Assembly (NCBI GenBank): GCA_028673005.1
Contig: CM054120.1
Span: 57,038,057-57,102,056 of the forward strand
Direction of reading: 5' to 3'
Length of the DNA: 64,000 nt
Origin: Tanypteryx hageni
Taxonomy: Eukaryota > Arthropoda > Insecta > Odonata > Petaluridae
Positions 1 to 11,703 of this stretch are shown one piece after another. The notes under the pieces were generated by a model. It saw only the letters and a program-made list of their open reading frames with translations, was not told where the DNA came from and did no database searches. A program made the position numbers and the translations under genes. Every line of letters begins with the position of its first letter. Positions within the stretch are counted from its first letter, which is position 1.

Positions 1-2
1 AA

Positions 3-311
3 GGAGTCTACAGGATTCCATGCAGCTGCGGACACGTATACGTCGGACAAACAGGACGATCCATTCGCTGCCGCTTAGCCGAACATAAACGGGCCATGAT
101 GAAAAAGAAATGGAGGGAGTCGGCCATAGCGGAGCACTTCACCTCCGGCCCCGGACATAAAATCACGCTCGTGGAAACGAAATCGCTCGCGAAAGAAGAT
201 CGATATTTTCCGAGGTTAATTCGCGAAGCTATTGAAATCGAAAAACATCCAGTCAATTTCAACCGGGACGACGGTTTGCACATGGAAGCGACTTTTCCAA
301 CGGAAAAGTGA
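3..311 (+). CDS. Penelope-like retroelement, C-terminal GIY-YIG endonuclease (5' end outside window)
   Basis: The frame open from base 3 reads GVYRIPCSCGHVYVGQTGRS, then a basic stretch ending LAEHKRA, then about 65 further residues to a TGA at 309-311. GVY...YVG with a CxC pair between them, a following Arg-rich helix, EHKR and a late Asn (VNFNRDDG) is the GIY-YIG nuclease layout found at the C terminus of Penelope-like element proteins. In that family the domain nicks target DNA to prime reverse transcription. The reverse transcriptase part would lie upstream, outside the window. The frame is intact here. The next 120 bases are non-coding and lead into a tRNA-like repeat and then a Jockey insertion. 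The family assignment is firm; whether the whole element is intact cannot be judged. Confidence 0.85.
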   Translation, partial: GVYRIPCSCGHVYVGQTGRSIRCRLAEHKRAMMKKKWRESAIAEHFTSGPGHKITLVETKSLAKEDRYFPRLIREAIEIEKHPVNFNRDDGLHMEATFPTEK

Positions 312-427
312 AAGGGAAGAAAAATACGTTGGAGCAACGACCAAAGAGAAAGGGATAGCAACTCGACCGAGCCAATCAGCGATGGACAACGGTTAAACCA
401 GGAAGGCCCAAGTGGATATAAAAGCAG

Positions 428-527
428 ATCTGCTACGTTAGTTCAGTGGTAGAATATCCGCCAGGAAAGTGGAAGACCCGGGTTCGATTCCCGGTCATAG
501 CAGGATTTTTTTCTGTTTCAAAATTAT
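428..527 (+). repeat. tRNA-Gly-derived repeat, copy 1
   Basis: Bases 432-502 (71 nt) fold as a tRNA. The D arm carries TTCAGTGGTAGAAT, the anticodon stem is TCCGC/GTGGA, the T arm is CCGGGTTCGATTCCCGG, and the acceptor end is GCTA/TAGC. The D and T arms match tRNA-Gly. The anticodon loop is CAGGAAA, so the invariant U33 is missing and this is unlikely to be a working tRNA. A T7 run, a polymerase III terminator, follows at once. A second copy at 44444-44540 shares the tRNA part and about 25 bases downstream, which suggests a dispersed element rather than a tRNA gene. Confidence 0.7.
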
Positions 528-535
528 TGTTACCC

Positions 536-1608
536 TCACCGCCCCCCAACAGGGACTCTGCTCCAAGGAGCGAAGTAGGCATCTCAACCCAAGTAGTAAA
601 AAGAATACCGATCCCGTTTAGTATAAAGAATGTTCTGTTTCAAAGAGAGAATAACAAGGAAGTCCAGACAAAAGGACAGGACGACGCGGCGCCAGCTAAA
701 GCCAGCGAGGACGGTCAGAATGAAGTAGGGCTTGACCCGGCCAGCAATCTTAATAATGACGACGCGGCCATCTTCACAACTGTGGAGAGGGCAAAGAAAA
801 GACGACGACACTATGAGCCGCTGGTCTTTACTGCAACGACAGCGGAAACTAATAATAGGTACGACCCGCTGATAGACGCACCGGGAGATAACCCAAGGTT
901 GAGCACTAAAGAAAAGAGGCCACCGGCCATAGTTATATATGATATTTTAAATTATACTGCCATTGTGAAGTCAATCAGACAAAAAGTAGGTAACAATGAC
1001 TTCACTATTATAAAGACAAAGGACGGGTCAAGACTACTGCTGACCACCCAGAGCGAATATGATATTGTTAAGCAATACATAATAGAGGCTGGCGCCAAGA
1101 TGCATACTTGGGCAGGCAAGGCAAATACAACCGTCAGGTACCTTATTAAAGGGCTGGATGAGGGGATGGACCTAGGATTCATCAGAGAAGAACTGACAGA
1201 GTTAGAAATACCGTGCGTTGCAGTACGTGAACTGGCGCCTACGAGAAAAGATCTATAAGTTGCGACCATTAAATAAACGAAAACCTTAATATCACTGCTA
1301 TGGCAGGAATAAAAATAATAAGCAGCCATAGAGTTAACCTGGAACCGTATAATTGCCTGAAGCCGCAGATGTGCTTCCGCTGCAAATGGTATGAACACGG
1401 GTCCCAGAACTGCACCGCATCTCCTAGATGCTATAAATGCGCTGGGGCCCACGAAGATAGAGACTGCCATAATGACAAGGCCCAAACTAAGGCAAAATAT
1501 TGTAACTGCGGAGGGGAGCACGTATCATTTTCACGTAGGTGTCCAGTTTACGCAAAACACGAAGAAGCGCTAAAAATTAAAGAAAAGAAAAATGACAAGA
1601 CGAACTAA
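536..1608 (+). pseudogene. Jockey ORF1 (gag-like, PRE_C2HC plus three zinc knuckles), copy 1
   Basis: The N-terminal part stays open to a TAA near 1258 and the zinc-knuckle part is open at 1300-1608 in another frame, so at least one frameshift separates them. The segment around ANTTVRYLIKGLDEGMD resembles the PRE_C2HC domain that precedes the knuckles in Jockey-group gag proteins. Then come three Cys/His knuckles, seen as CFRCKWYEHGSQNC, CYKCAGAHEDRDC and CNCGGEHVSFSRRC. In the family this protein binds element RNA and packages it into RNPs. Copy 2 carries the same three knuckles. The part of the open frame before 536 belongs to the tRNA-like repeat and is not element coding sequence. Confidence 0.8.
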
Positions 1609-1915
1609 CCGATCCCGGTCCCCCCCACCGGCATCAGTCTGGACTCGACCAGGAAATAAAGCTGACAAAGGGATCGAAGAAAAAGAATTTCCGCCGCTAA
1701 AAGAGAAGGAAAACCTGGAACAGCCCAAAAGGGGAAAAAAACCTCTAATAATAATGACTCAGATATGAAGATATTTGTCGCGACTATGGCCCAATTTACA
1801 GCAACTTTCCAACAGCAAATGACGGCCATGGTGACGCTTATACAAAACCTGGTAGCCGCCATAACTAGACAAAATGGAAATGCACACTAGGGTCCCACAG
1901 GCGACATCGATCATC

Positions 1916-4597
1916 ATGGCCCATTGGAATGCAAATGGGGCCGTAAGAAACAAAACGCCGGAACTCACAGTTCCTAAGGAAATATTTTGTTAATATTATT
2001 TTAGTACAAGAAACGCACCTCCAACAGAATGAGTAGGCTGTTCCTGGCTTCCAGGTATTCAGGACGGACCGAAAAAGCAAGACCCGAGGGGGTGGAGTGG
2101 CGATCCTGGTCAATGAAGGGATTTCATGCGCAATAATTAACGACTGTATCTCTGGCTCAATTGAAGTAGTAGGAGTCAGAGCTGATACCAACATGGGACT
2201 GATAATCTTCATTAGCATCTATATCCCACCAAGAAAAGAATTGAGCAGGCAAGTCCTAAACTGGCTCCTTAGCATGGACGATGAAATGATAATCGCGGGA
2301 GATTTTAATGCAACGCATTGGGCGTGGAACTGTAGTAGAGATTGCAGGTGTGGAAATATCTTAAAGACATGGGCACAGGATAACCAGTTTAGGGTAGTAG
2401 CTCCGGTGGCAATGAAACGACCAGGGCTAAGTAACACAGGAAGTGTACTTGACTCTGCACTGGTCAAGAATATTGATCGACGGACGGTGTCTAAAACGGT
2501 CCCAGAACTGACAAGTGATCATTACCCGGTTATTCTGAGGATCGGGACACAAATAACCTTTTATCAGCAAGACAGCCACCGCATGTGCTATGGACTAGCG
2601 GATTGGGCTAAATTTAGGAAAATAAATACGGAGACATTACCAGGCGATGTACCCACGATATCCACAAGGGAGAGAATAGATGAAGCGGCAAAATTGCTGG
2701 GGAACGCCATCAATGACGCAGCGGAAAAAGCTATTCCGCGCAGAGTAAGAAAAGAAAAAGAAAACTTGGAGATCTCTGACGAAATTAGAAACCTAATACG
2801 GAAAAGGTACTAATTGAGGTGGCAATACAACCGTTACGGCACCGCCCAACAAAAAAGGGATCTCCGGGACATGTGCAGAGGAATCAGGGACCAACTGAGG
2901 CGCCTGAGGAGGTGCAAATGGTCCATCCGACTGGCAGCACTAAACATAAACGACAATTCCATTTAGAAGTACACGCGTTCCCTAACAAATTCTGCCAGGA
3001 GAGACCCCCCGGTAGAATGTCCAGGAGTTAAACTCACCACGCCTGCTGACAAAGCAGAATATCTTGCGGCGCAAATAGAACAGGTTTTCACGCCAAATGA
3101 TACTACAGAATACACTAGAGATATAAAACTGGAGGAGATCGTGTCCATGCTAAGGGTACAACACAATTAGGATCAAGCCACTCCGGTGTTCTCCATCTGA
3201 GAATTGGCAGAAACTATAGCACGTCTACCGAAGGGGAAGGCCACAGGAAAAGATAATAACCCCTATGAATTAATAAAGGGACTGCCAGTCTCTGCAGGAG
3301 AATGCCTTATCTCGATTCTCAATGCAGCGGTGAGAATAGGACATTACCCTGCCGGCTGGAAATATGCAAACGTCATATGCATACCCAAGGTAGGAAGGAG
3401 GGTGTTAAAAGCCTCTGATTTCAGACCAATATCCCTCCTTTCCAGCCTTGGGAATGTATGCGAAAAAATGATCTACCCGCACGCGGAAGGGCATGGTGTG
3501 ATCCCCTAAATACAGTTCGGTTTCAAGGCAGGACACTCCACGACACATCAGCTGCAAAGGGTGGTAGATTTTATTACGGACGCCTTCAACAGGAACAATG
3601 TTTCGGTTGGAGTAGCATTTGATATAAGCAAGGCATTCGACAATGTATGGCACTTAGGCCTACTGCAAAAACTTCTGATAGCTAAATTTCCCTCTAGGCA
3701 GGTGAAATTTATAGTCTTATATCAATGACAGGCCATTCACTGTAAAATGGAATATTGCCGAAAGCTCAACAAGGATGATAGCAGCTGGTGTTCCACAAGG
3801 GAATGTCCTAGGGCCACTATTATTTTCTATTTACACGGGTGGCATTCCGACAGGTGAGGGGATTGGAATTCCACCATTGCTCTCTACGCGGACGACTGTG
3901 CGATATTGACAAGAAGCTTTCAGCCGGAAATGGCCGTCCGATATACCCTGAGGCAAACTGAAAAACTCACAAAGTATTACCAGCAATGGAGAATCGAGAT
4001 AAACCCAAAAAAGACGCAAGCAATCCACTTCCGAATAAGGGATGCCGATATGACGAGACATCTCTCAATAGAAGGTGTTGAAATTCCCTGGGCTGAGCAT
4101 ATTAAATATCTTGGTATAACCATGGACGAGAAACTTCGGTTTGACGAACACGTGAAAAGGATCAACCTTGTGGCAGCTGGGAAGAGAGCCAGACTCTTCC
4201 TAATTCTTAACTGGACTGACGTGTCCAGGGAACTAAAAACACACCTATACAAGGCACTGATCAGACCGACACTCATGTACGCCGCACCGCGGAGAGAAAA
4301 ATTTTAAGCCGAATAAGCAGGACACGGGGTCGGAACATAGATCTCCATGACATGCTAGGAACAAAACCGATCAGGAAAGTCGCCAAAGATTTGGCAAATA
4401 AATATAAACTCGCCCTGGAAAATAAAACAAATGACGTTCTCCGCGTTCTCGCAAAAAACAATGTGTCGGTCTGGGACAAGTATAAGAGATCACCGGCATC
4501 CACAGGTGAAGAGGATAGGGTCCCTCCTAAAATGCGGCGAATAGAACGTTTTTTCAATAATGACCATTATGTCACAAGGGTGAGGTGCCTGTATTAA
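1916..4597 (+). pseudogene. Jockey ORF2 (AP-type endonuclease and reverse transcriptase), copy 1
   Basis: The endonuclease starts with HWNANGAVR, then the frame breaks. It resumes at QETHLQQ and runs 2097-2813 with IIAGDFNATHW and ELTSDHYPV, the Asn, Glu, Asp and His sites of the exonuclease-endonuclease-phosphatase fold. The reverse transcriptase is broken into pieces: PKGKATGKD and FRPISLLSSLG at 3204-3509, YADD at 3885-3896, and INPKKTQAIHF with IKYLGITMD at 3906-4307. Compared with copy 2, about 50 bases are missing after LMYAAP. The C-terminal piece 4352-4597 follows in another frame. The catalytic YADD is kept, but the many breaks rule out activity. Confidence 0.85.
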
Positions 4598-4684
4598 ACC
4601 ATCCATTTTATATTTCGAAGTTGAGTAAAGCCATATTGGAAGGCAACTCAAAAATAACATATACCACGGGAGGGTATGAACCAC

Positions 4685-4799
4685 AGATCTCACTTCATCT
4701 CCTGAAGATGCAGACTGCAATGCCTGTGAAACTTCGAGAGCCAGAAATGCCGCCAACGCAGCGAAACCCGAAAACCTCCACCAGTAACAAAAAGAACAG
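4685..4799 (+). mobile_element. probable Penelope-like element tail with hammerhead-like motif
   Basis: This short block lies between the Jockey 3' end and the Gypsy fragment. It contains CTGAAGA at 4702-4708 and GAAA at 4728-4731. Penelope-like elements often carry hammerhead ribozymes with CUGANGA and GAAA boxes on either side of stem II. Here the intervening stem is weak (GCAG/CUGU). It may be the other half of the Penelope-like element at 1-311, split by the Jockey insertion. This is an inference from context and motif only. Confidence 0.35.
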
Positions 4800-5201
4800 T
4801 TAAATGTCAAAGGCGTCAAAATGTCGCGGAAATGTGACCCTTCGTCCAGACCGCGTTTCTCTCTCAGGCACCGAATTTGAGGAAGATTGTTTATTATTAT
4901 CATTGTGGGTGCCGCGGTCTCTTGCTGCTGCTTGCACTGATGCGGAAGTTGTGTCGTCTGTGAGGATGTGGGCCGGCTTAAGGCGGTCGATCGACACAGT
5001 GACGTCCTTGCCCCGTATCCGAACCACGTAATACTTGGGAGTGGCTCTTACCACCTCGTACGTACCATCGTACGGAGGTCGCAGTGGCCCTCTCACAGCG
5101 TCGTGTCGCACGAAAATGTGCGATGATGCGGCCAAATCCTTGTGGACGAAAATCAGCCTCTCACCGTGGCGTGAGGTTTGGACTGGGCGCAACTTTCGCA
5201 T
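4800..5201 (-). pseudogene. Ty3/Gypsy pol C-terminal fragment (after integrase)
   Basis: A 133-residue open frame contains HIFVRHDAVRGPLRPPYDGT, then KYYVVRIRGKDVTVSIDRLKPAH, and a basic tail with RSGRRVTFPRHF. The order FVR-D-VR-PL-PPYDG, then G-x-VTVSIDRLKPA, is the usual C-terminal end of insect Gypsy polyproteins beyond the integrase core. The frame is open through its natural-looking TAA stop. Upstream residues (GKSGH before MRKL) look continuous with pol, but recognisable sequence ends near 5215, so protease, reverse transcriptase and integrase are missing. No LTR was recognised. It is a truncated remnant. Confidence 0.8.
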
Positions 5202-5490
5202 GTGGCCAGATTTGCCAACTAAAATTTTTAAAATGCACTAGCTGTACAGCCAAAAAGCACTAAATACGATGTAGAAAGCATAAATAAAAGCATGGAATAA
5301 TCATCAAGTAATCGGTTAAGAAAAGTAAAATAATTACACATTTTAATTGTTATTTTAAATTATAAAATAAAAAGTACATTTACATTGAAATAATTTAATC
5401 AACAATTTCCAAAACTTCCCAATAAATTTCTTCTGATGTAGATGCTTCATCTTCAGGTGCTTTATAAGTATACATTGATCCCATTTTTTT

Positions 5491-5760
5491 TTAAATATCA
5501 TTTGGCAACTTATAATTGTAACAACATATACCTTTTCTTTTAAGGCCATACTTAACAGCTAAAACCTCTTTTAAGCACTTTATACCTAAGCGACTGCGCA
5601 ATTGTGACTTTACGATATTCATGTAGCAAAAAACTCTTTCCACATCAGCATTTGAATGTGGTAAAGTCAGCACTGATAATGCAAATTGGGATCGATTTTC
5701 AAATGGGTTTTCTCCAGTAGAATCCCTATATGATGCAACTTCAATCCAGAAGGAAATTGT
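5491..5760 (-). pseudogene. hAT-type transposase C-terminal dimerisation region, remnant
   Basis: The minus frame reads FWIEVASYRD, then FALSVLTLPHSNADVERVF and a basic stretch MNIVKSQLRSRL, closing near 5491. LPHSNADVERVFS with a following K..LR..L is the hallmark of the hAT (Ac/Tam3) C-terminal dimerisation domain, needed for transposase assembly. Nothing recognisable of the RNase-H-like catalytic core remains on the upstream side. Coding-like sequence may continue past the TGA to about 5400. No terminal repeats were found. Confidence 0.75.
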
Positions 5761-5862
5761 AATTGTTCAGTGTATATTTCTTAAATTCTTTCATTGGCAA
5801 TCAATGAGGGTCAGGCTTTATAATTTTAAAATTATTGCACAGAAGTTATGTGTGGCCAATAA

Positions 5863-5868
<6 letters not shown>

Positions 5869-5893
<25 letters not shown>
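5869..5893. repeat. TA dinucleotide microsatellite
   Basis: An uninterrupted run of TA repeats of about 25 bases in AT-rich sequence. Confidence 0.9.
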
Positions 5894-8500
5894 CGCAAAA
5901 TGTTTAGCCATTATATTTTCAGTATTCAATAATTTATTCTATATTCTTCCTAATATAAAGTGGCTAAATATTTAGCCACAATGTATCTATGAAAAATATC
6001 CTCAGGAAATGTGAACATTAAAGTACTAAATAAATTTTGCATTTGATTTCAGAGACAACCAGTGATGAAGAAATTGCTGCAAAGCTAAAACTCTGCTCTG
6101 ATTAAAATTTTGAAGAAATGCTTTCATGTTTTTCAATGGGGAATATTTTTGCTATCCTCTATTATTAGCATAAATTGTCATAAATGAAATACTTAATGTA
6201 TTTCCATTAGAAATTTTAAAAATATTTTGAAACTGTTGAATGAAAATAATTAATTATATGTTGATTTTAGTAATTTGTTTAAGTATGCTGCAATTAATTA
6301 TAAATTGATTTTTTTCTCATATATCTGAAATGTCAGAAATCATTAAATACTTTTATTTCATTGACAGAATTTCAGAGGTTTACTATATCTTTTAACCATC
6401 CAAACCGACTGACTCCGATCCATTCAGTGAACCTCCATTCTAGGTACCTAGATCTTGGAACCCTTTTTACCAGTGTGCTCAAATATTGTCGATCACAATA
6501 TCTATGTTTTTCCAATAATTATTATGACAGAAATTTGCATAAAATGAGCAGAGCTTTTATATCGATTTCATAACCAATGAGAACTATTTTCTTAGTCAGT
6601 TCAAAAATTAATTTAAATGCTCAAAATCATACCTGCAATTCAGTAATCCGGGTGACTATTTTTAGGGTGGAGCTGGGAGTTCTCTGGGTGAAGGCACCTT
6701 GCTTGAAGTAACCTGCAGGGTGAAAGTAAAGCAGAACTGACTTTTTACTACATGCTGATTTAACCTTTAACTGGTACAGTCAGATTTTTCTACCGTAAAT
6801 GATCCAGAACCGATCAAATAAATCAATCATATTCAGTCATTATATTTAATAGAATGAGATAGTAAAAATCAGGTTGTAATATGCTGTGAATATAAAAATT
6901 GTTTATTTTAATAAACTTATACATAACAAGTAAAAATTATTCAGCATGATGTCTACAAATAGTATATCATACTCCTAAGCAAAGGTTTCGACTTGAAATT
7001 TTTTGATAGTGTTTACAAATACTAGTAATGATTACCATGAGAAGATGCTTGACTAAATAACTAACAGAACAAAATATAAGGAACATGTTAAAATTTCACG
7101 AAAAAATTCAATCTGTCAGTCTTTGCGTCTGCTGTATGTCCCCCATATTTAACTTTGAACCCATTTCATGAAACATTTTGGAATTCTCTTGCTACTGTAC
7201 CTGATAGTTATTGTTGCGAATATTTACTTGTTCGATTTGAATCTGTCCTTCCAATTTCATTTACCTGGAAGATCACAAATCCATCGTGCAGGATAATTTT
7301 CACTTGCACATTAAAATATCTTATTGTTAGAATTGTAATATCAGAGCGAAATTTAAACTATTCTCTTAAAAAAGGAACGAATATTATAATTTGTTTGTAG
7401 CTTGCATTTCTTAAAATTTCGCGTAATTACTGGCATTATTGTAGTTTTTATCACTAATTACAAGAGTGATGGCATCCCAACGACTATTTTTGTACTCGGA
7501 GTCGGTATCGCCATTACAATAATAGCGTGTATTTCGTTGATTGGTGATAATTTTATTTAAATCGTTTTTATTATAAAAACTGAAAAAAGATAATTACTCA
7601 AAAATTTCCAGGATATCATGTTTCACAGAATAAAAGCGATTGACGAAAGGATATTTGTAAAAATTACTCGGGTTAGTTCCCAGGGAATCATTTCTATTTC
7701 TCAGATGCTAACACGTGAGAATGGACTTTTAGATGTGCAGGCTTTTTTCTTTTGTTAATTAAAATTCGAAGCATTTGAACTTCGATATTCGGATCTTGAC
7801 CATTATAAAGAATGCATTATCAAGTTTCTTATCCAATTTGTTTTTTTTTTCGACCACAGCACGAAATCGCTCATGTTAACCCTTTGAATGGTATATATTG
7901 AAAAATCCTTGTCGTTTTAACTAAATATTGGCTTGCCTATCAACTACAATGTAAACCACGAAACCCTATTGTTACTTCAATCCATATAGGATTAAGCATG
8001 CTTTGAAGGTTTTTCTTCTGAGATGGACAGAAAGACGGAAGGAGGAGGTATTTTGTTTTTCTAGCAATCAATGTACACACCATTCGCTGCGTTATTTACC
8101 AGAAGGAATAACTAAAAATCAGAAATATTTACCAAAGGCATTAAAAATCATAAAAATGAGTTAAGCACAATATAGTTGAATTGGAAACGATATGAAAATC
8201 GAGGGATCGTACAGAACGTTTTAATAAACATAGCGAGCATGTAAAAATTTTGGAGTGAAGGATAGTACGATAGGTAACGAGGGTTATGTAAAACGAATGG
8301 AGGACTTTAGGACGATTTTGAGACTAGAGAGAGAAAGAGACGGATAAAGAAATCAAAGAATCACAACAATAACTATAAAATATATGTTGACCGTCCGTTC
8401 GTATGATTTTGAGTGTCAAGCTATTAAAACTCAAATAACTCGATTAATAATGAAAACATAAAATTGAAAATGGCAGAAATAATCTACGCCAATATTAAAA
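5894..8500. other. AT-rich stretch with no recognised gene
   Basis: Only short chance open frames (up to about 80 codons) were seen, with no recognisable domain. One orphan splice acceptor with a short open exon at 6053-6105 has no partner exon. Nothing else was recognised. Confidence 0.6.
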
Positions 8501-8656
8501 AGGTTTGCTGATAGAAAATTTACAAAAATATTCTAAATTTCCTAGAGAAAATGGGAGAAACAATGGAGATAAAAAGAAGAATGGTGGTGTAAGGGAGAAA
8601 AGAATTGAATTCACCGCATATTTTTAACAGGTCTTCGCCAAATAAAAGGTGTGTGG
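8500..8656 (+). repeat. left fragment of the tandem array, cut by the Jockey insertion
   Basis: A purine-rich patch (8551-8607) is followed by TTGAATTCACCGCATATTTT and a stretch ending GCCAAATAAAA. The same order occurs at 13342-13390 and, more diverged, before each later unit (for example 17180-17220). The array therefore once extended left of the Jockey copy. Confidence 0.5.
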
Positions 8657-8799
8657 TTCATACCCTCCCGTGGTATATATATTTCTGAGTTGCCTTTCCA
8701 GTTGTGGCTTTACTCAACGTCGTAGTGTGATAAAATGAGTATGGGTTTTACAGGCACCTCACCCGTGTATTAAGAACATGCTAGTCAAAAATTAAAAAT

Positions 8800-11160
8800 T
8801 CATTTCCGCCGCTTTTTTTGAGGGACCCACTCCTCTTTGCCTGTGGATGCCAATGCTCTTTTATATTTATCCCAGACCGACACTTTGTTTATAGCGAGAT
8901 GGCGGAGAACGTCATTTGTTTTATATTCTAATGTCGCTTTGTACGTAATGGCCAGGTTTTGTGCCTCTGATCGGTTTTCGTGGTAGTCTATTTTCCGACC
9001 CCATGTCCTACTTATACGCTTTAAAATTTTTCTCTCCGCGATCTCTAATATTTTCCAGGACTTCTGCATGATAAATCCAGTCCATACCGGTGCTGCGTAC
9101 ATAAGTGTTGGTCTGAATATCGTTTTGTATGCGTGTGTTTTTAATTCCCTGGACAAGTCAGTTGAATTAAAAATGGGAAAAAGTCTAGCTCTTTTCCCTG
9201 CTGCCAATAAATTGATCTTTTTTACATGTTCGTCAAACCGTAGTTTCTTGTCCATGATTACACCTAAATATTTAATGTTTTTCGCCCAGGGAATTTCTAA
9301 ACCTTCGATTGTTAATTTCCTTGGAGTATTTGCATCCTTTTTGTCGAAGAGGATCGCTTGTGTCTTTTGGGGGTTAATCTCGATTCTCTACTGTTTATAA
9401 TATTTGATGAGTTTGTCTATTATTTTTGTTGCATATCGGACAGCCATTCCCGGCTGGAAGCTTCTTGTGACTAAGGCGCAACCGTCCGCGTAGAGGGCGA
9501 TGTTGGAATTCCAATCCCCCTCAGTTGTCGGGATATCACCTGTATATATCGAAAATAGCAAAGGTCCTAGGACACTCCCTTGTGGACACCAGCTGCCGTG
9601 CTTTCATTGTACTAACGGCACCATTCCATTTCACTGTGAATGGCCTGTCACTGATATAAGATTTAATAAATTTAATCAGCCATGAAGGAAATCTTACTGT
9701 TAATAGTTTTTGCAGTTGGACTAGATGCCATACTTTGTCAAATGCTTTACTTATATCAAAAGCTACTCCCACAGAAACGTTGTTCCTGTTGAAGTCTCCC
9801 GTGATAAAATCAACAACCCTCTACAGCTGGTGCGTAGTGGAGTGTCCTGTCTTAAATCCAAACTGTTTCTGGGGGATCACACCATGCCCTTCCGCGTGTG
9901 TCAGTACATGTGGATATATTAATTTTCCACACACCTTTCCCAGGCAGGAAAGGAGGGATATAGGTCTGAAGTCCGTGGCTTTCAATACCCTCCTTCCTAC
10001 CTTGTGCATGCATATAATATCTGCGTGCTTCCAGCAAATGGGCTAATGGCCTATCCTTACTGAAGCGATGAGAATCGAGATAAGTTGCTCCCCAGCAGAG
10101 ATTGGCACTCTCTTTATCAATTCGTATGGTATTTCGTCTTTTCCTGTCGCCTTTCCTTTTGGTAATATTTTAATGACTTCTGCCAATTCTCTGATGGTGA
10201 ACACCGGAGTGGCTTGCTCCTCATCATTTTGTTCCCTTAGCATGGATTCTATTTCCTCTATTTTAATATCCGGTGTAAATTCCGTCGCTGCTTTGGGCGT
10301 GAAAATCTGTTCTAAATGAGCCGCTAGATATTCAGCTTTGTCTGCAGGCGTGGTAAGTTTTCCTCCTGGACTTTCCACCGGGGGGTCTCTTCTGGCAGAA
10401 TTGGTTAAGGAGCGAGTACATTTCCATATAGAGTTGTCTTTTGTGCTGAAGTCCGCCAGTCGGTTAGCCCATCTATATTTCCTCAGGCGCCTCAGCTGAT
10501 CCCTAATTTTTCTGTTTAGTTCCCGAAGATCCTTTCTGTTCAGCAGTGCCGAGGCGATAATATCACCTCCTGACACTGTTCCTTTTTTTGATGAGTTCTT
10601 TGATTTGATCAGGGACCTCCATGCTTTCTCTGGCTTTAGTTGCCCTTCGCGGAATTGATTCTTCCGCTGCGTTCTTAATTACGTTACCTAATAATTCTGC
10701 TGCCTCCTCTATTCCCTCCTCGGTGGTTAGCATAGGCACCTCACTTTGTAGTGACTCCGTGATTTTCTTTCTAAAATTAACCCAGTCCGCAAGTCCGTAG
10801 CACATGCGGCGATTGTCCTGTTGACAAAACGTTACCTGTGTCCCGATTCTCAGAATCACAGGGTAATGATCACTAGTGAGTTCTGGAACTGTTTTGGACA
10901 CTGTCCGTCGACTAAAATTCTTGACCAGGGCATAGTCAAGGATGCTTCCTGTATTCTTTGGTCCCGGTCGCGTCGTCGTTGCTGGAGCCATTACCCTAAT
11001 CTGGTTATCTCGTGCCCATGTTTTTATTAGGTTTCCACGCCTGCTGTCTCTACTGCAGTTCCACGCCCAATGCATCGCGTTAAAGTCACCTGCAATTATA
11101 GTTGCATCGTCCATGCTAAGGAGCCCGTGTAGGTCTTGCATGCACAGTACTTTACTTGGT

Positions 11161-11221
<61 letters not shown>

Positions 11222-11567
11222 TTATTATGGACATTTTTCCCATATTTGTGTCAGCTCTGATACCCACTGCCTCTATTGGGCCAGAGCTCCTGTCGTCTAT
11301 TGGTGAGCATGCAATTCCTTCACGGGCGAGGATCGCCACTCCGCCCCCTCGGGTGTTACTTTCTCGGTCCCTCCTAAATACCTTGTAACCAGGAACAGCC
11401 CATACCTCATTTTGTAACAGGTGCGTCTCTTGTATTAAAATAATATTTATTGAATGTTTACTAAGGAACTCAATGATTTCCGGCGTTTTGCATCTTACGG
11501 CCCCATTTGCGTTACAAAGGGCCATGATAATCGTAGTAGTTTTTAGGACCCTAGCATCCATTTCCAT
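8800..11567 (-). pseudogene. Jockey ORF2 (endonuclease and reverse transcriptase), copy 2
   Basis: The endonuclease half, 11567-10563, is a single open frame with NANGAVR, QETHLLQ, GGGVAIL, IIAGDFNAMHW and ELTSDHYPV. Inside it a TA microsatellite adds an in-frame Tyr-Ile run. The reverse transcriptase follows in pieces: 10576-10043 (PKGKATGKDEIPYELI), 10009-9821 (DFRPISLLSCLGK and KQFGFKTGHSTTHQL), 9772-9536 (GVAFDISKAFDKVWH) and 9255-8800 (KLRFDEHVKKINLLAAGKRA and a C-terminal tail). The active site reads YADG at 9481-9492 where copy 1 keeps YADD, so a catalytic aspartate is lost in addition to the frameshifts. Confidence 0.88.
11160..11222. repeat. TA microsatellite inside the Jockey endonuclease frame
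   Basis: About 60 bases of pure TA lie where copy 1 encodes ISIYIPP. On the coding strand the run reads as alternating Tyr and Ile and joins the endonuclease frame on both sides without a shift. Confidence 0.95.
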
Positions 11568-11703
11568 TTTGTGCAGTTATGGCGGCCACTAGGGTCTATA
11601 TAAGGGTCATCATGGCCGTCATCTGCTGTTTGATAGTGCCAGTGAATTGGGCCATAGTCGTGACAAGGGTTTTAATATCCGAGTCATTGTTTAAATTTCT
11701 ATC

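Larger units (their letters stand above)
536..4684 (+). mobile_element. Jockey-clade non-LTR retrotransposon, copy 1 (5'-truncated, dead)
   Basis: The element has a gag-like ORF1 with CCHC knuckles, then an AP-endonuclease/reverse-transcriptase ORF2. It aligns with the minus-strand copy at 8657-13160. The shared 3' end is GGGAGGGTATGAACCAC without a poly-A tail. Shared sequence begins near CTCACCGCCCCC at about 535, whereas copy 2 has some 300 more bases of 5' sequence, so copy 1 is 5'-truncated. It has inserted between Penelope-like material (1-311 and probably 4685-4800). Stops and frameshifts interrupt both ORFs. Confidence 0.85.

Noticed and set aside
8..361. 117-codon minus-strand frame over the Penelope-like sequence
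   Set aside because: Shadow of the GIY-YIG frame on the plus strand.
432..502. Functional tRNA gene
   Set aside because: U33 is missing and two acceptor pairs are mismatched. The shared flank with 44448-44518 points to a dispersed repeat.
6053..6105. Orphan splice acceptor followed by an 18-codon phase-1 exon ending in TAA
   Set aside because: It has the array's terminal exon design, but no upstream partner exon or similarity was found. It is likely chance.
7155..7400. 81-codon plus-strand frame in AT-rich sequence
   Set aside because: No domain, codon bias or splice context.
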